DNA of 64,000 nt from VMCP01 sp964527775 (GTDB lineage: Bacteria; Bacteroidota; Bacteroidia; NS11-12g; UBA955). Where the stretch lies: NCBI GenBank assembly GCA_964527775.1, contig CAZGQS010000010.1, positions 1 through 64,000 of the forward strand, given 5' to 3'. Shown in pieces: positions 34,901 to 43,780 of the stretch. Each line of letters opens with the position of its first letter. The stretch's first letter is position 1. Below the pieces are notes generated by a model. The model saw only the letters and a list, made by a program, of their open reading frames with translations, did not search any database and was not told the DNA's origin. The position numbers and the translations under genes were made by a program.

Positions 34901-36497
34901 ATTCCTCTGGAGATCCGTCACCAAAATTCCACTTAGTACCTTTAATTTTTGAATTTTTATTTTTGGAAACAAGCTTTACTGGTTCACTTGGACATTTACC
35001 GTTTCGTTTAATGTCATAATCATATTCAATATTCTCAAATAAAGCACCGGCAGAATAAGAATAGCTCTCATATGGACCAACGCCATATGCAACTACAATC
35101 ATTCCACTGTCACACTGCAACGTATTGGAACTTGGATTCGCTACGCTAAGCTGTGCGAAAGCATATTTTTTATTGTTGCAGGTGTAGTCTGTAAAACTTG
35201 TTGCTGCTACACGCGTACCATTCAAGAAAACGGCATTCTTTGCTGATTGATCAATCAACACATTCACCCAATGTTGGTTCATATTAGAAGTAGTTGCTGT
35301 TCCAACAATGGTTCTTATCAAACGTTGATTTACATCAGGCGATATAAAAATTGCGGGATCACCGTTATTACCACTCAATCCTGAACAAACCCCATTCTTC
35401 ATGTATTGAACTACATAAGCAGGCTTGGAAGTATTGATACACGTTGCAACTCCAGTCGTGACATGGCGATAAATCCATTCCCCTGCTTTTGCGATAGTTG
35501 CAACTACAGTACCATTGATGGTTACCACCGTATTGTCAGAAGCGGCTACCACTTTAACAGCATATCCACCCGTCTGATTTCTAAATGGCATCAATACATA
35601 ATCTTTACCTAAGGCATTTGTTGGTAGAACTTGGGTGTAAAGATGATCTCTACCATTTGTTCCCCCACCGCAGTTACCTTTAGTTACGTGAGCGGACCTA
35701 TTACCAGAGAACACATTGATTTTACCGCAACCATTGATTACTCGCACTCTCGTCCCTGTTAAATCACCTGCCTTCGCGCCCGTAGCAGCCCATGAAGTTG
35801 CAGCAGGATCTGTATTGTTTGTACCGGTAGCTCTGACAGATTGCACTTGGTATATCTGCCCTTTTTGCATATTAACAGTAAAAGCAGTTCCAGCTGTTTT
35901 CCCACCCTTTGTAGGTGCAGTTGGGGTAATTTCAACGGTTACGTTGTTATCCATGGCTATGATTACAAACTCGCTTTCTCCGTAGGAAGAAGTCACATTG
36001 GGAAATGAACCGGTTGGAGCATTGGGCGGAAATGAAACCACGTAAAATTCCGGGGCCGCAGGAATTGATTCATAAGGCAGAACAAATGTTCCATCGGAAC
36101 GATTTAATTCTAAATTCATGCAATAAACATTCACTGGATCTTTAGCTACGATGCGCAATCCACGTCTACTATTTACATCTGTAGATGCAAACTCTGATCC
36201 AACTGGATAATAAAAGTTTACATCCACTGAAATTCGATTAACCTTGTTTGCTTGAATCGTGTAGTTTGCCGAAGATCCTGTTAATCGAGGATTATCTAAA
36301 ACCAAAGTGGTGTTAATGGGCGAAGTAACGAATATCAATAATGTATCTGGAAAACCACCATTACGCGTCTCCATCTCCATGAAAGACATGTAAAACTCTT
36401 TACCCGTTGAACTGATTTGCGACTTTGCATTTGACGAGTAAAATAGCATTAAAAATGCCATTAACGCCTTAAAAATACCCTTGTATTTATGTTTCAT
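31950..36497 (-). CDS. Giant secreted PKD-repeat protein with gliding-type C-terminal domain
   Basis: A 1515-residue predicted surface protein. Signal peptide (FKALMAFLMLFYSSNAKSQ); an IgGFc-binding-like N-terminal region of about 500 residues (QVLPTNALGKDYVLMPF; GTRVRVINGCGKINVFSGNR); at least seven PKD-like repeats with WxFGDGS-type turns (WNFGDGS, FWDFGDGS, DWTFGDGSS, LWDFNDGT, SWDFGNGS), interspersed with GCxDS signatures; and a C-terminal gliding-motility/CHU_C-type domain (LPTAFSPNIDGLNEGF ... IFDRWG ... GVYGYSMVFRY) used as a type B T9SS signal. Adhesion or surface structure is inferred. The ATG at 36497 begins the signal peptide. It is monocistronic, with a 170-bp leader region upstream. 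Confidence 0.88.
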   Translation of the reverse strand: MKHKYKGIFKALMAFLMLFYSSNAKSQISSTGKEFYMSFMEMETRNGGFPDTLLIFVTSPINTTLVLDNPRLTGSSANYTIQANKVNRISVDVNFYYPVGSEFASTDVNSRRGLRIVAKDPVNVYCMNLELNRSDGTFVLPYESIPAAPEFYVVSFPPNAPTGSFPNVTSSYGESEFVIIAMDNNVTVEITPTAPTKGGKTAGTAFTVNMQKGQIYQVQSVRATGTNNTDPAATSWAATGAKAGDLTGTRVRVINGCGKINVFSGNRSAHVTKGNCGGGTNGRDHLYTQVLPTNALGKDYVLMPFRNQTGGYAVKVVAASDNTVVTINGTVVATIAKAGEWIYRHVTTGVATCINTSKPAYVVQYMKNGVCSGLSGNNGDPAIFISPDVNQRLIRTIVGTATTSNMNQHWVNVLIDQSAKNAVFLNGTRVAATSFTDYTCNNKKYAFAQLSVANPSSNTLQCDSGMIVVAYGVGPYESYSYSAGALFENIEYDYDIKRNGKCPSEPVKLVSKNKNSKIKGTKWNFGDGSPEEWGDSVTHKFSKIGTYYVLMKVVVPNACNKDDTIIRSKIINVLPGPVFSFPDTTTQCANTLNVQLKVPSSAKFTYKWHDNSTANTYTATKDGYAWVRVLDTSTNCAASDTTYVRRANVIYAGIKYDTLNQCYKQNVFDMTDGSKYNDDGWKVSWWSAQYQHTKAITKKDSAKDFKISFDSLSTNNLRYIVQSRKGCRDTLDTTLIVHPYPIAKINFPVTHFCQNAVANVIDSSSSPLGVGRSFWDFGDGSTKDTSSDRKGRHVFKFADTFNIRLITETPYFCHDTIDSLFIVYPVGKTQIGSKIIDQCKKSNSFEFYDNTTIDFGSFTDEWQIAGKSYPNQGTLSNIKFSDTGTQKILLITETDKGCRDSARSTVFVAPEPKAILTVTDSSNCFQGHFFDLECKSTVPANSQLTARSDWKFSDGTSNYAKVITSKKFNTEGVYWVRLIATTVHGCMDSVQKNLTVYNVPDASISPDNAVGCLVGNRFNFKSANKWNAGGKLFHDWTFGDGSSSSNDSFVKIYAAVGTYNVKHVVTSNQSCKDSAVTTVTVVNTPTANFTVNKDTACYYSQDFDFVDRTNFSGSFSVLWDFNDGTTATGSTYLNKTFTSTGNYPVKMVVTSSQGCKDSMIKDVRIFAVPIAKFTVNDDEQCVQGNSFVFTNSSNENGATIPVMYGWQIAGSSGAPIQVLQKNIPTQTLTDTGIKVVTLGVASAEGCLSTQSLNIYVAETPLVSITGKDACASEEIQFGSVLLLNKGTASYSWDFGNGSTSTSSSPKYTYNTEGAYLVNLNVTSSYGCTGKATSYPVNIYVKPKASFTSEYLLSKGLETDWRFDFTGSGATDLEWVFQDGQVDYGMGPINKTFSATGDFKVRLLASTPSGCKDSASAMIFLKPELLMWLPTAFSPNIDGLNEGFGPYTTFGLERYELMIFDRWGNIMWKTTKPEEKWLGYDNDGTKVPEGVYGYSMVFRYVDNQLYTYKGTVTLLN

Positions 36498-36666
36498 TTT
36501 AACTGTGTCTTTTTTTATAACAATCAAACCCTGTTTGTCGTTTCACGACAACAACGAAGAAACCAAGGGTTTATTGTCAAGCCTTGCAGGCTTATGACAC
36601 CAATTTCACCTAAAACGATGCCTAGTTTTTCATTAATTACAATTAACAGACACTGACACAAAAATA
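36498..36666. other. Intergenic region upstream of the PKD gene with two small hairpins
   Basis: TTGTCGT (36535-36541) pairs with ACGACAA (36545-36551) around TTC, and AAGCCT (36579-36584) pairs with AGGCTT (36588-36593) around TGC. Neither has a T run on the minus strand, so they are not clear terminators of mnmA. They could be leader structures. No TAnnTTTG box is seen. Confidence 0.35.
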
Positions 36667-37905
36667 CTAGAGCGAAATAACCCCGCTAAAAATCAATTCA
36701 TCGTAAAAATAAACCGCTACGAACTGTCCAGGGGTTACATTTTTTTGTAATTCTTTAAAAACCACAATGATTCCATCTTGAGAATCACTCATCAAAGCAC
36801 AATCAAAAGCCGCTTGCCTGTATCTAATCTGACATTTCAAATTGAAAACAGGAGAATCCGAAGTGTACGACTGTAAGAATTCAATTTTCAAATCAGGCCT
36901 AATCCATTGAATTTCTGCAGATTTCACATGTAAACCCCGGTAATACATCGCTCCATGCGACTCTCCTTGTCCTACGTAAATGATGTTTTCATCCACGTCC
37001 GTGGCCAACACAAATAACGGCAAGGGTTTACCACCAATTTGCAAACCTTTTCGTTGCCCACGGGTGTAAAAATGTGCCCCTTTATGTTCACCTACCGCCT
37101 TCGATAAACTCAAACGGGGATTGAACCTTAAAACAGCGGCATCGGCAGTTGCATTTTGAGCAATAAAATTGTGATAGCTTTCGACCTCTGGATCTGAAGC
37201 ATTTATTTCTAAAACTTGCCCATTTTTTACAGATAATTTCTGCTGTAAAAATTCAGGCAAACTAACCTTACCAATAAAACAAAGTCCCTGAGAATCTTTT
37301 TTCGCAGCGGTTGACAAGTCAATTTCGTGGGCGATTTCCCGAACTTTAGGTTTAAGTAATTCACCTATGGGAAATAACGCCTTAGAAAGCTGATATTGAT
37401 TGAGTTGACACAAAAAATAACTTTGGTCTTTATTGGAATCTATTCCCCTGAGTAAGCGAAAAACCTCTTCACCTTCTTCATTGATAAACGAATCTTTACG
37501 AACATAATGACCTGTAGCCACAAAATCAGCTCCCAATCCCATAGCCGCTTTCAAGAAAACATCAAACTTTATTTCTCTGTTGCACAGCACATCTGGATTT
37601 GGTGTTCGTCCTTGCTCGTACTCGTTGAACATATAATCAACGATGCGTTCTTTGTAAGTTTCGCTTAAATCAATAACTTGAAATGGAATGCCTAATTTCT
37701 CTGCAACCATCAATGCATCTCTCGAATCATCAATCCACGGACATTCATCTTCCAAAGTTACAGAGGCATCGTTCCAGTTGCGCATGAAAAGACCAATCAC
37801 TTCATATCCTTGTTGCTGAAGCAGATACGCCGCAACTGAGCTATCCACCCCTCCCGAAAGTCCAACGACTACCTTTGGCTTAAAGTTTAAATCTTGCCTT
37901 CCCAT
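36667..37905 (-). CDS. mnmA: tRNA-specific 2-thiouridylase MnmA
   Basis: Adds sulfur to U34 of tRNAs for Lys, Glu and Gln. The 412-residue product has the PP-loop GLSGGVDSSVAAYLL near the N-terminus, the first catalytic cysteine in PDVLCNREIKF and the second in GLCFIGKV, and the C-terminal beta-barrel. An insertion after HNFIAQNATADAAVLRF makes it a little longer than the E. coli protein. Starts at 37905 and 37920 are both possible; both overlap the upstream gene, so translation is coupled. It is the last gene of the adk operon. Confidence 0.94.
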   Translation of the reverse strand: MGRQDLNFKPKVVVGLSGGVDSSVAAYLLQQQGYEVIGLFMRNWNDASVTLEDECPWIDDSRDALMVAEKLGIPFQVIDLSETYKERIVDYMFNEYEQGRTPNPDVLCNREIKFDVFLKAAMGLGADFVATGHYVRKDSFINEEGEEVFRLLRGIDSNKDQSYFLCQLNQYQLSKALFPIGELLKPKVREIAHEIDLSTAAKKDSQGLCFIGKVSLPEFLQQKLSVKNGQVLEINASDPEVESYHNFIAQNATADAAVLRFNPRLSLSKAVGEHKGAHFYTRGQRKGLQIGGKPLPLFVLATDVDENIIYVGQGESHGAMYYRGLHVKSAEIQWIRPDLKIEFLQSYTSDSPVFNLKCQIRYRQAAFDCALMSDSQDGIIVVFKELQKNVTPGQFVAVYFYDELIFSGVISL

Positions 37906-39869
37906 TTCCTTAAGAACCATTCTACACCAAAGAGTAAAACAATGATATACAAAAATAAGACTTCGTCTGTTGCAAAAACTCTGCTTTGAAGAATTTCTAT
38001 ACGCGGTTTATCTAGATCTCTTTTTGCGAATTGCGATAAAATTGAATCTATACCGTTGTTCCTTGGTTCATAAAATCCACCCAATGATTGACTGCTCAAA
38101 TCTTTGAGAACCTGATGATTCGCTTTCGATGTTTGCAACTCTAAAGAAACCGTGTCTACATCTATCACCTGGGTAAAATCTTGTTGATTTACCCCTTGAA
38201 TGGCTGTATTTAACTTTAATTTGATAGTATGTCTTCCGCCTTTACTTGGTCTTATCACACCAGTGAATATCCCTAAATTACTTGTCAGTCCAATGGTTTG
38301 CGATCTACCCAAATCATCAATCAAAGTGCAAGTAATTTTAGCATTTTCAACCTTTTTGGAAGCTGCATCAAAAAGACTGAACTTGAATTTACGCTGCTCA
38401 CCTAAAATCCAATCTCGTTTATTTATGCTCCATTCAATGTTCTTGGCACCCAAGTTTTGATTACTTAACCAATCAACATTGCTCCTCACCCATTGATCAA
38501 ACCATTTACTTTCGTTTGTTTGTTTCAGCTCTTGAATACGCCACTTCCAAATGCCATACCCCAAAAAATACAACTTCCTACCCTCCAAATCATCAGCAAA
38601 ACAGAGCGGCAAATTGGTATTTACTCTATTCCATTGCTGAAATAGCTGGATTTTTTCTCGGGGGACATTTAACTTGAGTAATGGACAATCAACGCTCTTG
38701 AACGAAAACGGAAGTGTTTCTAAAGAAAATAGTTCAAAATCACTATTCACTTCCGGAGTAACCGCTTGGTTTTTACTAGTCGTCACCCTACTTGAAATAG
38801 AAGTTTCTCCTGTTAATTGATTGGGCACATCAGAAAACAACCAAAAAGGCAATTTGCTCTTTTTCAATTCATTATAAGAATCACCTTTGATGTTAAAAGC
38901 AATAATCATTTGCACATTATTTGGCAAATCTGAAAGATTCTTGCTTTCAATAAGTTCATATTGTTGAACCCCCAATAAAGCACTTCTTATAGCTCCAAGA
39001 TCTGGATGAACAGCTTGATATAGAAGGGCAATTTTCTTTTTTTGGGACACTACATCAATTACAGACTTTTGAATATTGTTATAAGTGTTCTTTTCGGAAG
39101 TATTTATGGGTCGCACTTTCACTTGTAGTTCATTTAAACCTTCTATCTCTCCTTTGCCCCTAAAAACAACTCTTTGCACATCTATGTCCCTCTGAGGAAC
39201 AAGATTAATTGACTCATGTAACCTCCCTTTCTGAAAGAAATCAACAACCACTTTTGCACCTTTCAACAATTCAGTTTGGATGCCGGCTTCAACTTCAAAT
39301 TCATTTCCTTTAAAGACAGATTCATTCACTGATAGCGACGTAACCGAGGCATCTGGATATGTATTGGGATCGCCAATTCCTAGCGAAAAAATGGGACTTT
39401 TCACAGAATTCAATAATGGACTCCCACCCCTATTTGCGATACCGTCAGATATTAAAATACTGGCTTCGGGCTGAATAGGTTCTTGATTGATAAAATCTGT
39501 TACTTTATCTAAGCGCGTTGAAAATCCGATAGAATCATTGATCTTTTCTACAACCTCCGACCCAAAGAAAATCTCTCTTAACTCTATATCCTCACCAAAT
39601 TTCTCTGTGATTATTTGCTTGAGATCTTTTGAAACAGGGATGCTTTGTTTCTTTGCTGATTGACTTGCATCCGTAAAAAGATAAACTAAGGGTTTTCTTT
39701 GAAATGATTTTTCAGAGATCCAAGAGGGATTAAACAATAGAAAAATAGCCAAAAAAGTTCCCAGAAACCTCAGCAGCGCTTTAACCGACTTCCACTGGCT
39801 TCTATATACAAAATATGTAACTGCTACGGCCCCGCCAAGAGCCACAGGCCAGGCGTACCAGTTTACCAT
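37887..39869 (-). CDS. Membrane protein with VWA-like domain
   Basis: A 660-residue protein anchored by two N-terminal membrane segments (WPVALGGAVAVTYFVY; LLRFLGTFLAIFLLFNPSW) and one at the C-terminus (VLFLYIIVLLFGVEWFL). The region after the anchor resembles a von Willebrand A fold (LVYLFTDASQSAKKQ ... ASILISDGIANRGG ... IFSLGIGD), with a degenerate metal site (DASQS instead of DxSxS). The middle resembles a glutamine-amidotransferase-like or VWA/BatA-associated region common in Bacteroidota. Function unknown. Its start overlaps the previous stop (TAATG) and its end overlaps mnmA. Confidence 0.75.
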   Translation of the reverse strand: MVNWYAWPVALGGAVAVTYFVYRSQWKSVKALLRFLGTFLAIFLLFNPSWISEKSFQRKPLVYLFTDASQSAKKQSIPVSKDLKQIITEKFGEDIELREIFFGSEVVEKINDSIGFSTRLDKVTDFINQEPIQPEASILISDGIANRGGSPLLNSVKSPIFSLGIGDPNTYPDASVTSLSVNESVFKGNEFEVEAGIQTELLKGAKVVVDFFQKGRLHESINLVPQRDIDVQRVVFRGKGEIEGLNELQVKVRPINTSEKNTYNNIQKSVIDVVSQKKKIALLYQAVHPDLGAIRSALLGVQQYELIESKNLSDLPNNVQMIIAFNIKGDSYNELKKSKLPFWLFSDVPNQLTGETSISSRVTTSKNQAVTPEVNSDFELFSLETLPFSFKSVDCPLLKLNVPREKIQLFQQWNRVNTNLPLCFADDLEGRKLYFLGYGIWKWRIQELKQTNESKWFDQWVRSNVDWLSNQNLGAKNIEWSINKRDWILGEQRKFKFSLFDAASKKVENAKITCTLIDDLGRSQTIGLTSNLGIFTGVIRPSKGGRHTIKLKLNTAIQGVNQQDFTQVIDVDTVSLELQTSKANHQVLKDLSSQSLGGFYEPRNNGIDSILSQFAKRDLDKPRIEILQSRVFATDEVLFLYIIVLLFGVEWFLRKWEGKI

Positions 39870-40516
39870 TAATGCTTAACAACCAATCGATGATTGACCC
39901 AAGCATTATTTTGTAAAAAGCGAACAAAATAGACACCGTTGGGTACTTCAGAAACATTCAAACTTCCATCAAGGGTATTCATGACCAATCTGCCTTGAAT
40001 ATTAAACAATTGAGCGGCATCAACTGGCAATTGAACATGATTATTGGCAGGATTTGGAGATAGCTTGGCAACAACTTCATAACTTTGAGTAGAAGCGCCC
40101 CAACGCACCATAATGGTATATGTCAACGTGATTTTATCTGCTGGAGCATACTTATTCCAAACTTCATAAATAACAACTGCCGTATCTGATTTACCGTTGG
40201 GATAAACGGTTAATTTAAGAGAATTTTTTTCATCATCCGGAGCAATTGCGCTCATGGTATCTTCGTCAACAAATCCTCCGAAACAGTTTCTATTATCACA
40301 AAAGCTAATATCCCAAGTCGATGGAAAATCAACACTTACTTTCTTATATTGTAGAACTACAGGAGATTGTGTCATATTTTTCAAGTGAATGGCACAATCC
40401 ATAAACCCATTAGCATTGGGGTAATATTGCACATCAGTGCCTTCAACTGCTTGAAAAGACTGTGCTTTCAGACCTACTGAAAAAAGGCCCAAGGCCAAGA
40501 CAATTAAAATTCTCAT
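39869..40516 (-). CDS. Secreted protein with type A T9SS sorting domain
   Basis: A 215-residue secreted protein: signal peptide (ILIVLALGLFSVGLKAQ|S), a beta-rich domain with a Cys pair (SFCDNRNCFGG) of about 120 residues, and a C-terminal sorting domain with the type A hallmarks SPNPANN, FNIQGRLV and GVYFVRF...HRLVVKH. It is therefore predicted to be secreted by the type IX system and attached to the surface or released. Start and stop overlap neighbours by 4 and 1 nt, an unusual position between housekeeping genes. Confidence 0.85.
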   Translation of the reverse strand: MRILIVLALGLFSVGLKAQSFQAVEGTDVQYYPNANGFMDCAIHLKNMTQSPVVLQYKKVSVDFPSTWDISFCDNRNCFGGFVDEDTMSAIAPDDEKNSLKLTVYPNGKSDTAVVIYEVWNKYAPADKITLTYTIMVRWGASTQSYEVVAKLSPNPANNHVQLPVDAAQLFNIQGRLVMNTLDGSLNVSEVPNGVYFVRFLQNNAWVNHRLVVKH

Positions 40517-41244
40517 AGTACAAAAATACGGGCAAAATCATCCAAATGAGAAACCTTGCCTGCGAATAATTTGTTTGACACCAAATCAGAAGGTAAGACT
40601 TGGTCTTGAAACTTCTGATCTTTATCAAAAAATGCGGTCCTAATTCCAGAATTGATTCCACCCCAAACATCGGTTTCCAAATTATCTCCTATGTAAATAC
40701 ACTCACCAGAATCAACTCCAAGACTTTCAAATACATGGGCAAAAAATTGGGGAGTGGGCTTTGCAAATCCAACGCGTTCAGACGACTGCATAAAATCAAC
40801 AAAAGCACCTATGCCTGAAGATTTCAGTTTTATTTGTTGAGTCTCTTCAAATCCATTGGTCAGAATTCCCACTTTGAATTTCTGACTAACATGTGACAAG
40901 CATTCCAAGGCACCTGGTATCAAAATGGGCATATAAGGACAGATATCTAAATACTCTTCGCAAACATTTGAGGGTTGCAAAGCGGGTTGAATTCCCATCA
41001 GGTCAAAAGTATCTGTAAACCTGCGCGTTCTGAGAATCTCTTTGGAAACCTCTCCTTTCTCGTACTTTTTCCAATAGGCTTTGTTCACATCTTCGTATAG
41101 CGCTATGAACTGATCAACGTGATAATCTGAATGCAAATGAAGTTGATGACGTTCAAAGAGAACTTTCAATGCCTCTCTGGCATTCGCGTCAAAATCCCAA
41201 AGGGTATTGTCTAAATCAAAAAATACCCACTTGAGATGGTTCAT
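40513..41244 (-). CDS. yjjG: HAD-family nucleotidase YjjG
   Basis: Haloacid-dehalogenase hydrolase; the YjjG group dephosphorylates non-canonical pyrimidine nucleotides (house-cleaning). The 243-residue product has motif I FFDLDNTLWDFDANA (nucleophile Asp at 11), a helical cap, motif II GILTNGFEETQ and motif IV YIGDNLETDVWGGINSG. It lies 11 nt after adk and overlaps the next gene by 4 nt. Confidence 0.88.
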   Translation of the reverse strand: MNHLKWVFFDLDNTLWDFDANAREALKVLFERHQLHLHSDYHVDQFIALYEDVNKAYWKKYEKGEVSKEILRTRRFTDTFDLMGIQPALQPSNVCEEYLDICPYMPILIPGALECLSHVSQKFKVGILTNGFEETQQIKLKSSGIGAFVDFMQSSERVGFAKPTPQFFAHVFESLGVDSGECIYIGDNLETDVWGGINSGIRTAFFDKDQKFQDQVLPSDLVSNKLFAGKVSHLDDFARIFVL

Positions 41245-41255
41245 CTGAGCATAAT

Positions 41256-41831
41256 TTAGTTAACCGAGTCAATCCACTTGCAGAGCTCAGCATTGATTTC
41301 ATCAATTTCGCCAAGTCCATTAATGCCGTGATATTTGTTTTGATTGGCATAAAACCCCTGAATCGGTAGGGTTTTATTTAAGTATTCATGAAAACGATTT
41401 CTGATGGTTTCTTCGCTTTGATCATCTACTCTGCCACTTGTTTGTCCTCTTAGAAGCAACCTTTTCACCAATTCATCTTCATTAACTTCAAGACCCAAAA
41501 CCATAGAAATGGACGCATTAAATTCGTTCAACATTTGATCAAGAGCTTCGGCTTGAGGAATAGTTCTCGGAAATCCATCGAAAATAAATCCAGAAGCTTC
41601 AGCATGCGATTGCATGTAGTTTCTAACCATACCAATGACTACCGCATCAGGCACTAGTTCACCTTTCGCAATGTAATCATTGGCTTGATTGCCCAATTCA
41701 GTGCCTGCTTGACGTTCTGCCCGCAGTAAATCGCCCGTTGAAATGTGCTTCAAGTTATAGGTTGAAATTAACTTTTCGCTTTGTGTTCCCTTGCCAGCAC
41801 CTGGAGGTCCAAATAAGATGAGATTTAGCAT
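41256..41831 (-). CDS. adk: Adenylate kinase
   Basis: Interconverts ATP + AMP and 2 ADP. The 191-residue product has the P-loop GPPGAGKGTQ (residues 8-17), GDLLRAERQAGTELG, GFPRTIPQAEAL and a short LID (GRVDDQSEETIRNRF), i.e. the short non-zinc form typical of Bacteroidota. It is first in a minus-strand operon with yjjG, the T9SS protein gene, the VWA-like gene and mnmA. Confidence 0.95.
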   Translation of the reverse strand: MLNLILFGPPGAGKGTQSEKLISTYNLKHISTGDLLRAERQAGTELGNQANDYIAKGELVPDAVVIGMVRNYMQSHAEASGFIFDGFPRTIPQAEALDQMLNEFNASISMVLGLEVNEDELVKRLLLRGQTSGRVDDQSEETIRNRFHEYLNKTLPIQGFYANQNKYHGINGLGEIDEINAELCKWIDSVN

Positions 41832-41951
41832 AGCTTGTTTGACGCTGCAAAGTAAAAGATAATTCTATGGGAATTAAAATGAAAAATAGCATTGATTTTT
41901 TTTGTGAAGAGAGGAATTATGCGTTATTTCGTAAAATAACAATTGTACACA

Positions 41952-42917
41952 ATGAGAAAATTATTATTTATTGCTCTGGTTTCAGTAGGTGCTGCAGGTT
42001 TCATGCAGAGCTGTACTAAAGAAACTCCATCAGGTGGAGATCAACCATTGACTGTTGCTAACAAGCAACGTTCATTATTAATTTACAGTACTGCTACTTG
42101 GTGCGGACCTTGTGGTGCTTCAGGTGGACCAGTTTTCAAAAGCGCTATGGCTGCTATGGGTACTGACGATTTGATTTGTTTGGATTTACACCCTGCATTG
42201 GGAAATTTGTCAATGTTAACTCCTGTTGGATTGCGCGATGACAAACCCGCTGACTCAGTTTTCTTTGCTCCTTTTTCTAGTCAATTGTACGGTGCATGTT
42301 TGCCTAACGGATACATCCCACATTTTTATTGCGACAACTCAGTATTGGGTAACAGTGGTGTTTCTGTTGAACAGATTAAAAGTTTTGCTTCTAGCTACAA
42401 CGCTAATATTGCTCCACAAATTGGTGTAGCTTTAAACGCAACTGCTAGCGGTAATGACATCAACATCAAATACAAAATGAAAGCATTGAATGCTGATGGC
42501 GGTGACTATTACACTTCTTTGATTATTCTTGAGAAGAGCATCAACGCTTACCAAAACGTATCTGGTGTAGGTAATACATCTGTTGAGCACAAGAACATTG
42601 TTCGTGGTTCTGCTAAATATGCAAGCATCAGCACAACTACAACTCCTTGGACTAACGCTCCAGTGGCTTTTGGTGATGTTGAAATGAGCAATCCAACCAA
42701 CGGAACTGAAATTGAGAAAACTGCGAAATACACATTCAAAGCTCCTTCTCAAAGCTTCAAAAATACTTTAGACGGCCAAATCAAGCCACAAATTGGTGGA
42801 TACGGTTTCGGATGGTGGAACTTCAACAAGAGCAATACTGCTGTAGTTGCTATTGTTTGGAAAAAAGAAGGTTCTTCTTGGTTCTATGTTAACTCTGCTT
42901 ACGCTGACGTTAAATAA
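41952..42917 (+). CDS. Omp28-like lipoprotein with thioredoxin-like CxxC
   Basis: A 321-residue predicted lipoprotein (signal ending GFMQSC|T) with an Omp28/thioredoxin-like domain: YSTATWCGPCGASGGPVF carries a CGPC pair about residue 55. The C-terminal part is beta-rich. Compared with its neighbours it uses GCT, GGT, ACT and AAC codons heavily, suggesting high expression. An imperfect promoter and a 7-bp inverted repeat (GTTATTT 41923-41929 with AAATAAC 41934-41940) lie upstream. The ATG at 41952 is chosen over a TTG 9 nt upstream. A terminator follows. Role in redox or adhesion is unproven. Confidence 0.82.
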   Translation: MRKLLFIALVSVGAAGFMQSCTKETPSGGDQPLTVANKQRSLLIYSTATWCGPCGASGGPVFKSAMAAMGTDDLICLDLHPALGNLSMLTPVGLRDDKPADSVFFAPFSSQLYGACLPNGYIPHFYCDNSVLGNSGVSVEQIKSFASSYNANIAPQIGVALNATASGNDINIKYKMKALNADGGDYYTSLIILEKSINAYQNVSGVGNTSVEHKNIVRGSAKYASISTTTTPWTNAPVAFGDVEMSNPTNGTEIEKTAKYTFKAPSQSFKNTLDGQIKPQIGGYGFGWWNFNKSNTAVVAIVWKKEGSSWFYVNSAYADVK

Positions 42918-42933
42918 TAAATACAACACTAAC

Positions 42934-42965
42934 GAAAAAAGGCTGCCAAAGGGCAGCCTTTTTTT
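42934..42965. terminator. Bidirectional terminator
   Basis: GGCTGCC (42941-42947) pairs with GGCAGCC (42952-42958) around AAAG, with six A before and seven T after, so the stem extends by A-T pairs. It serves the Omp28-like gene (+) and the enoyl-CoA hydratase gene (-). Confidence 0.92.
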
Positions 42966-42983
42966 ATGCAAATAACTCTCAGT

Positions 42984-43763
42984 TTATCTGTTTTTAAACT
43001 CGGGCTTGCGTTTCTCAACAAACGCATTCATACCCTCTTTCTGATCTTCGGTGGCGAATAACATATAAAAGTTCTTTCTTTCGAAGAATAGACCTTCTTG
43101 CAAGCCAGTATCGAATGCTTTCAACACACTCTCCTTTGCCAATTGAATGGCAATGGGTGATTTTTCAGCAGCTTTACGAGCCAATTTTATGGCCTCGTCT
43201 AAATACAATTCAACAGGCACCACCTTATTGATTAATCCTGCTTCACGCGCTTCTTCGGCAGAAATGAAATTACCCGTTAATACCATTTCCATCGCACGGG
43301 CTTTTCCTACTGCTCTTGTCAAACGCTGAGTACCACCTGCACCAGGCATTACACCAATGTTGATTTCTGGCTGCCCAAATTGTGCGGTTTCGCTGGCCAC
43401 AATCATGTCGCACAGCATGGCCAATTCACAGCCACCACCTAAAGCAAATCCGCTAACGGCTGCAATTATGGGCTTCTTGGTACGTCTAATGCTATCCCAA
43501 GTAGAAAATTGATCAATTTTCAACATATCTACGGCATTTCTGCCTGCCATCTGCTTGATATCAGCACCGGCTGCAAATGCACGCTCATTCCCAAAAATGA
43601 CGATCGCTCTAATAGAGTCATCGGCGTCAAATTGCTCCAAAGCAACTTTAATTTCACCCATCAACTGCAAATTCAGAGCATTCAATTCTTTGGGACGATT
43701 TAACTGAATACCCGCAACTTGTGGCGCTAGTTCAGCATGCGTTAAAATAAATTCATACGACAT
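42984..43763 (-). CDS. Enoyl-CoA hydratase/isomerase family protein
   Basis: Crotonase-fold enzyme, most likely hydrating trans-2-enoyl-CoA in fatty-acid breakdown. The 259-residue product has the oxyanion-hole segments GNERAFAAGADIKQM and VSGFALGGGCELAML, and the catalytic Glu regions (PEINIGVMPGAGGTQRL), giving the two glutamates of true hydratases. The ATG at 43763 sits 4 nt after a TACTTTTG box; the longer frame would cross it. Third gene in a row with a methyltransferase and PAP2 gene. Confidence 0.92.
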   Translation of the reverse strand: MSYEFILTHAELAPQVAGIQLNRPKELNALNLQLMGEIKVALEQFDADDSIRAIVIFGNERAFAAGADIKQMAGRNAVDMLKIDQFSTWDSIRRTKKPIIAAVSGFALGGGCELAMLCDMIVASETAQFGQPEINIGVMPGAGGTQRLTRAVGKARAMEMVLTGNFISAEEAREAGLINKVVPVELYLDEAIKLARKAAEKSPIAIQLAKESVLKAFDTGLQEGLFFERKNFYMLFATEDQKEGMNAFVEKRKPEFKNR

Positions 43764-43767
43764 GCCA

Positions 43768-43775
43768 CAAAAGTA
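43768..43775 (-). promoter_or_regulatory. TACTTTTG -7 element of the enoyl-CoA hydratase gene
   Basis: Perfect TAnnTTTG match on the minus strand, 4 nt before the ATG, in the gap after the PAP2 gene. It suggests an internal promoter in an otherwise operon-like run. Confidence 0.4.
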
Positions 43776-43780
43776 CAAGA

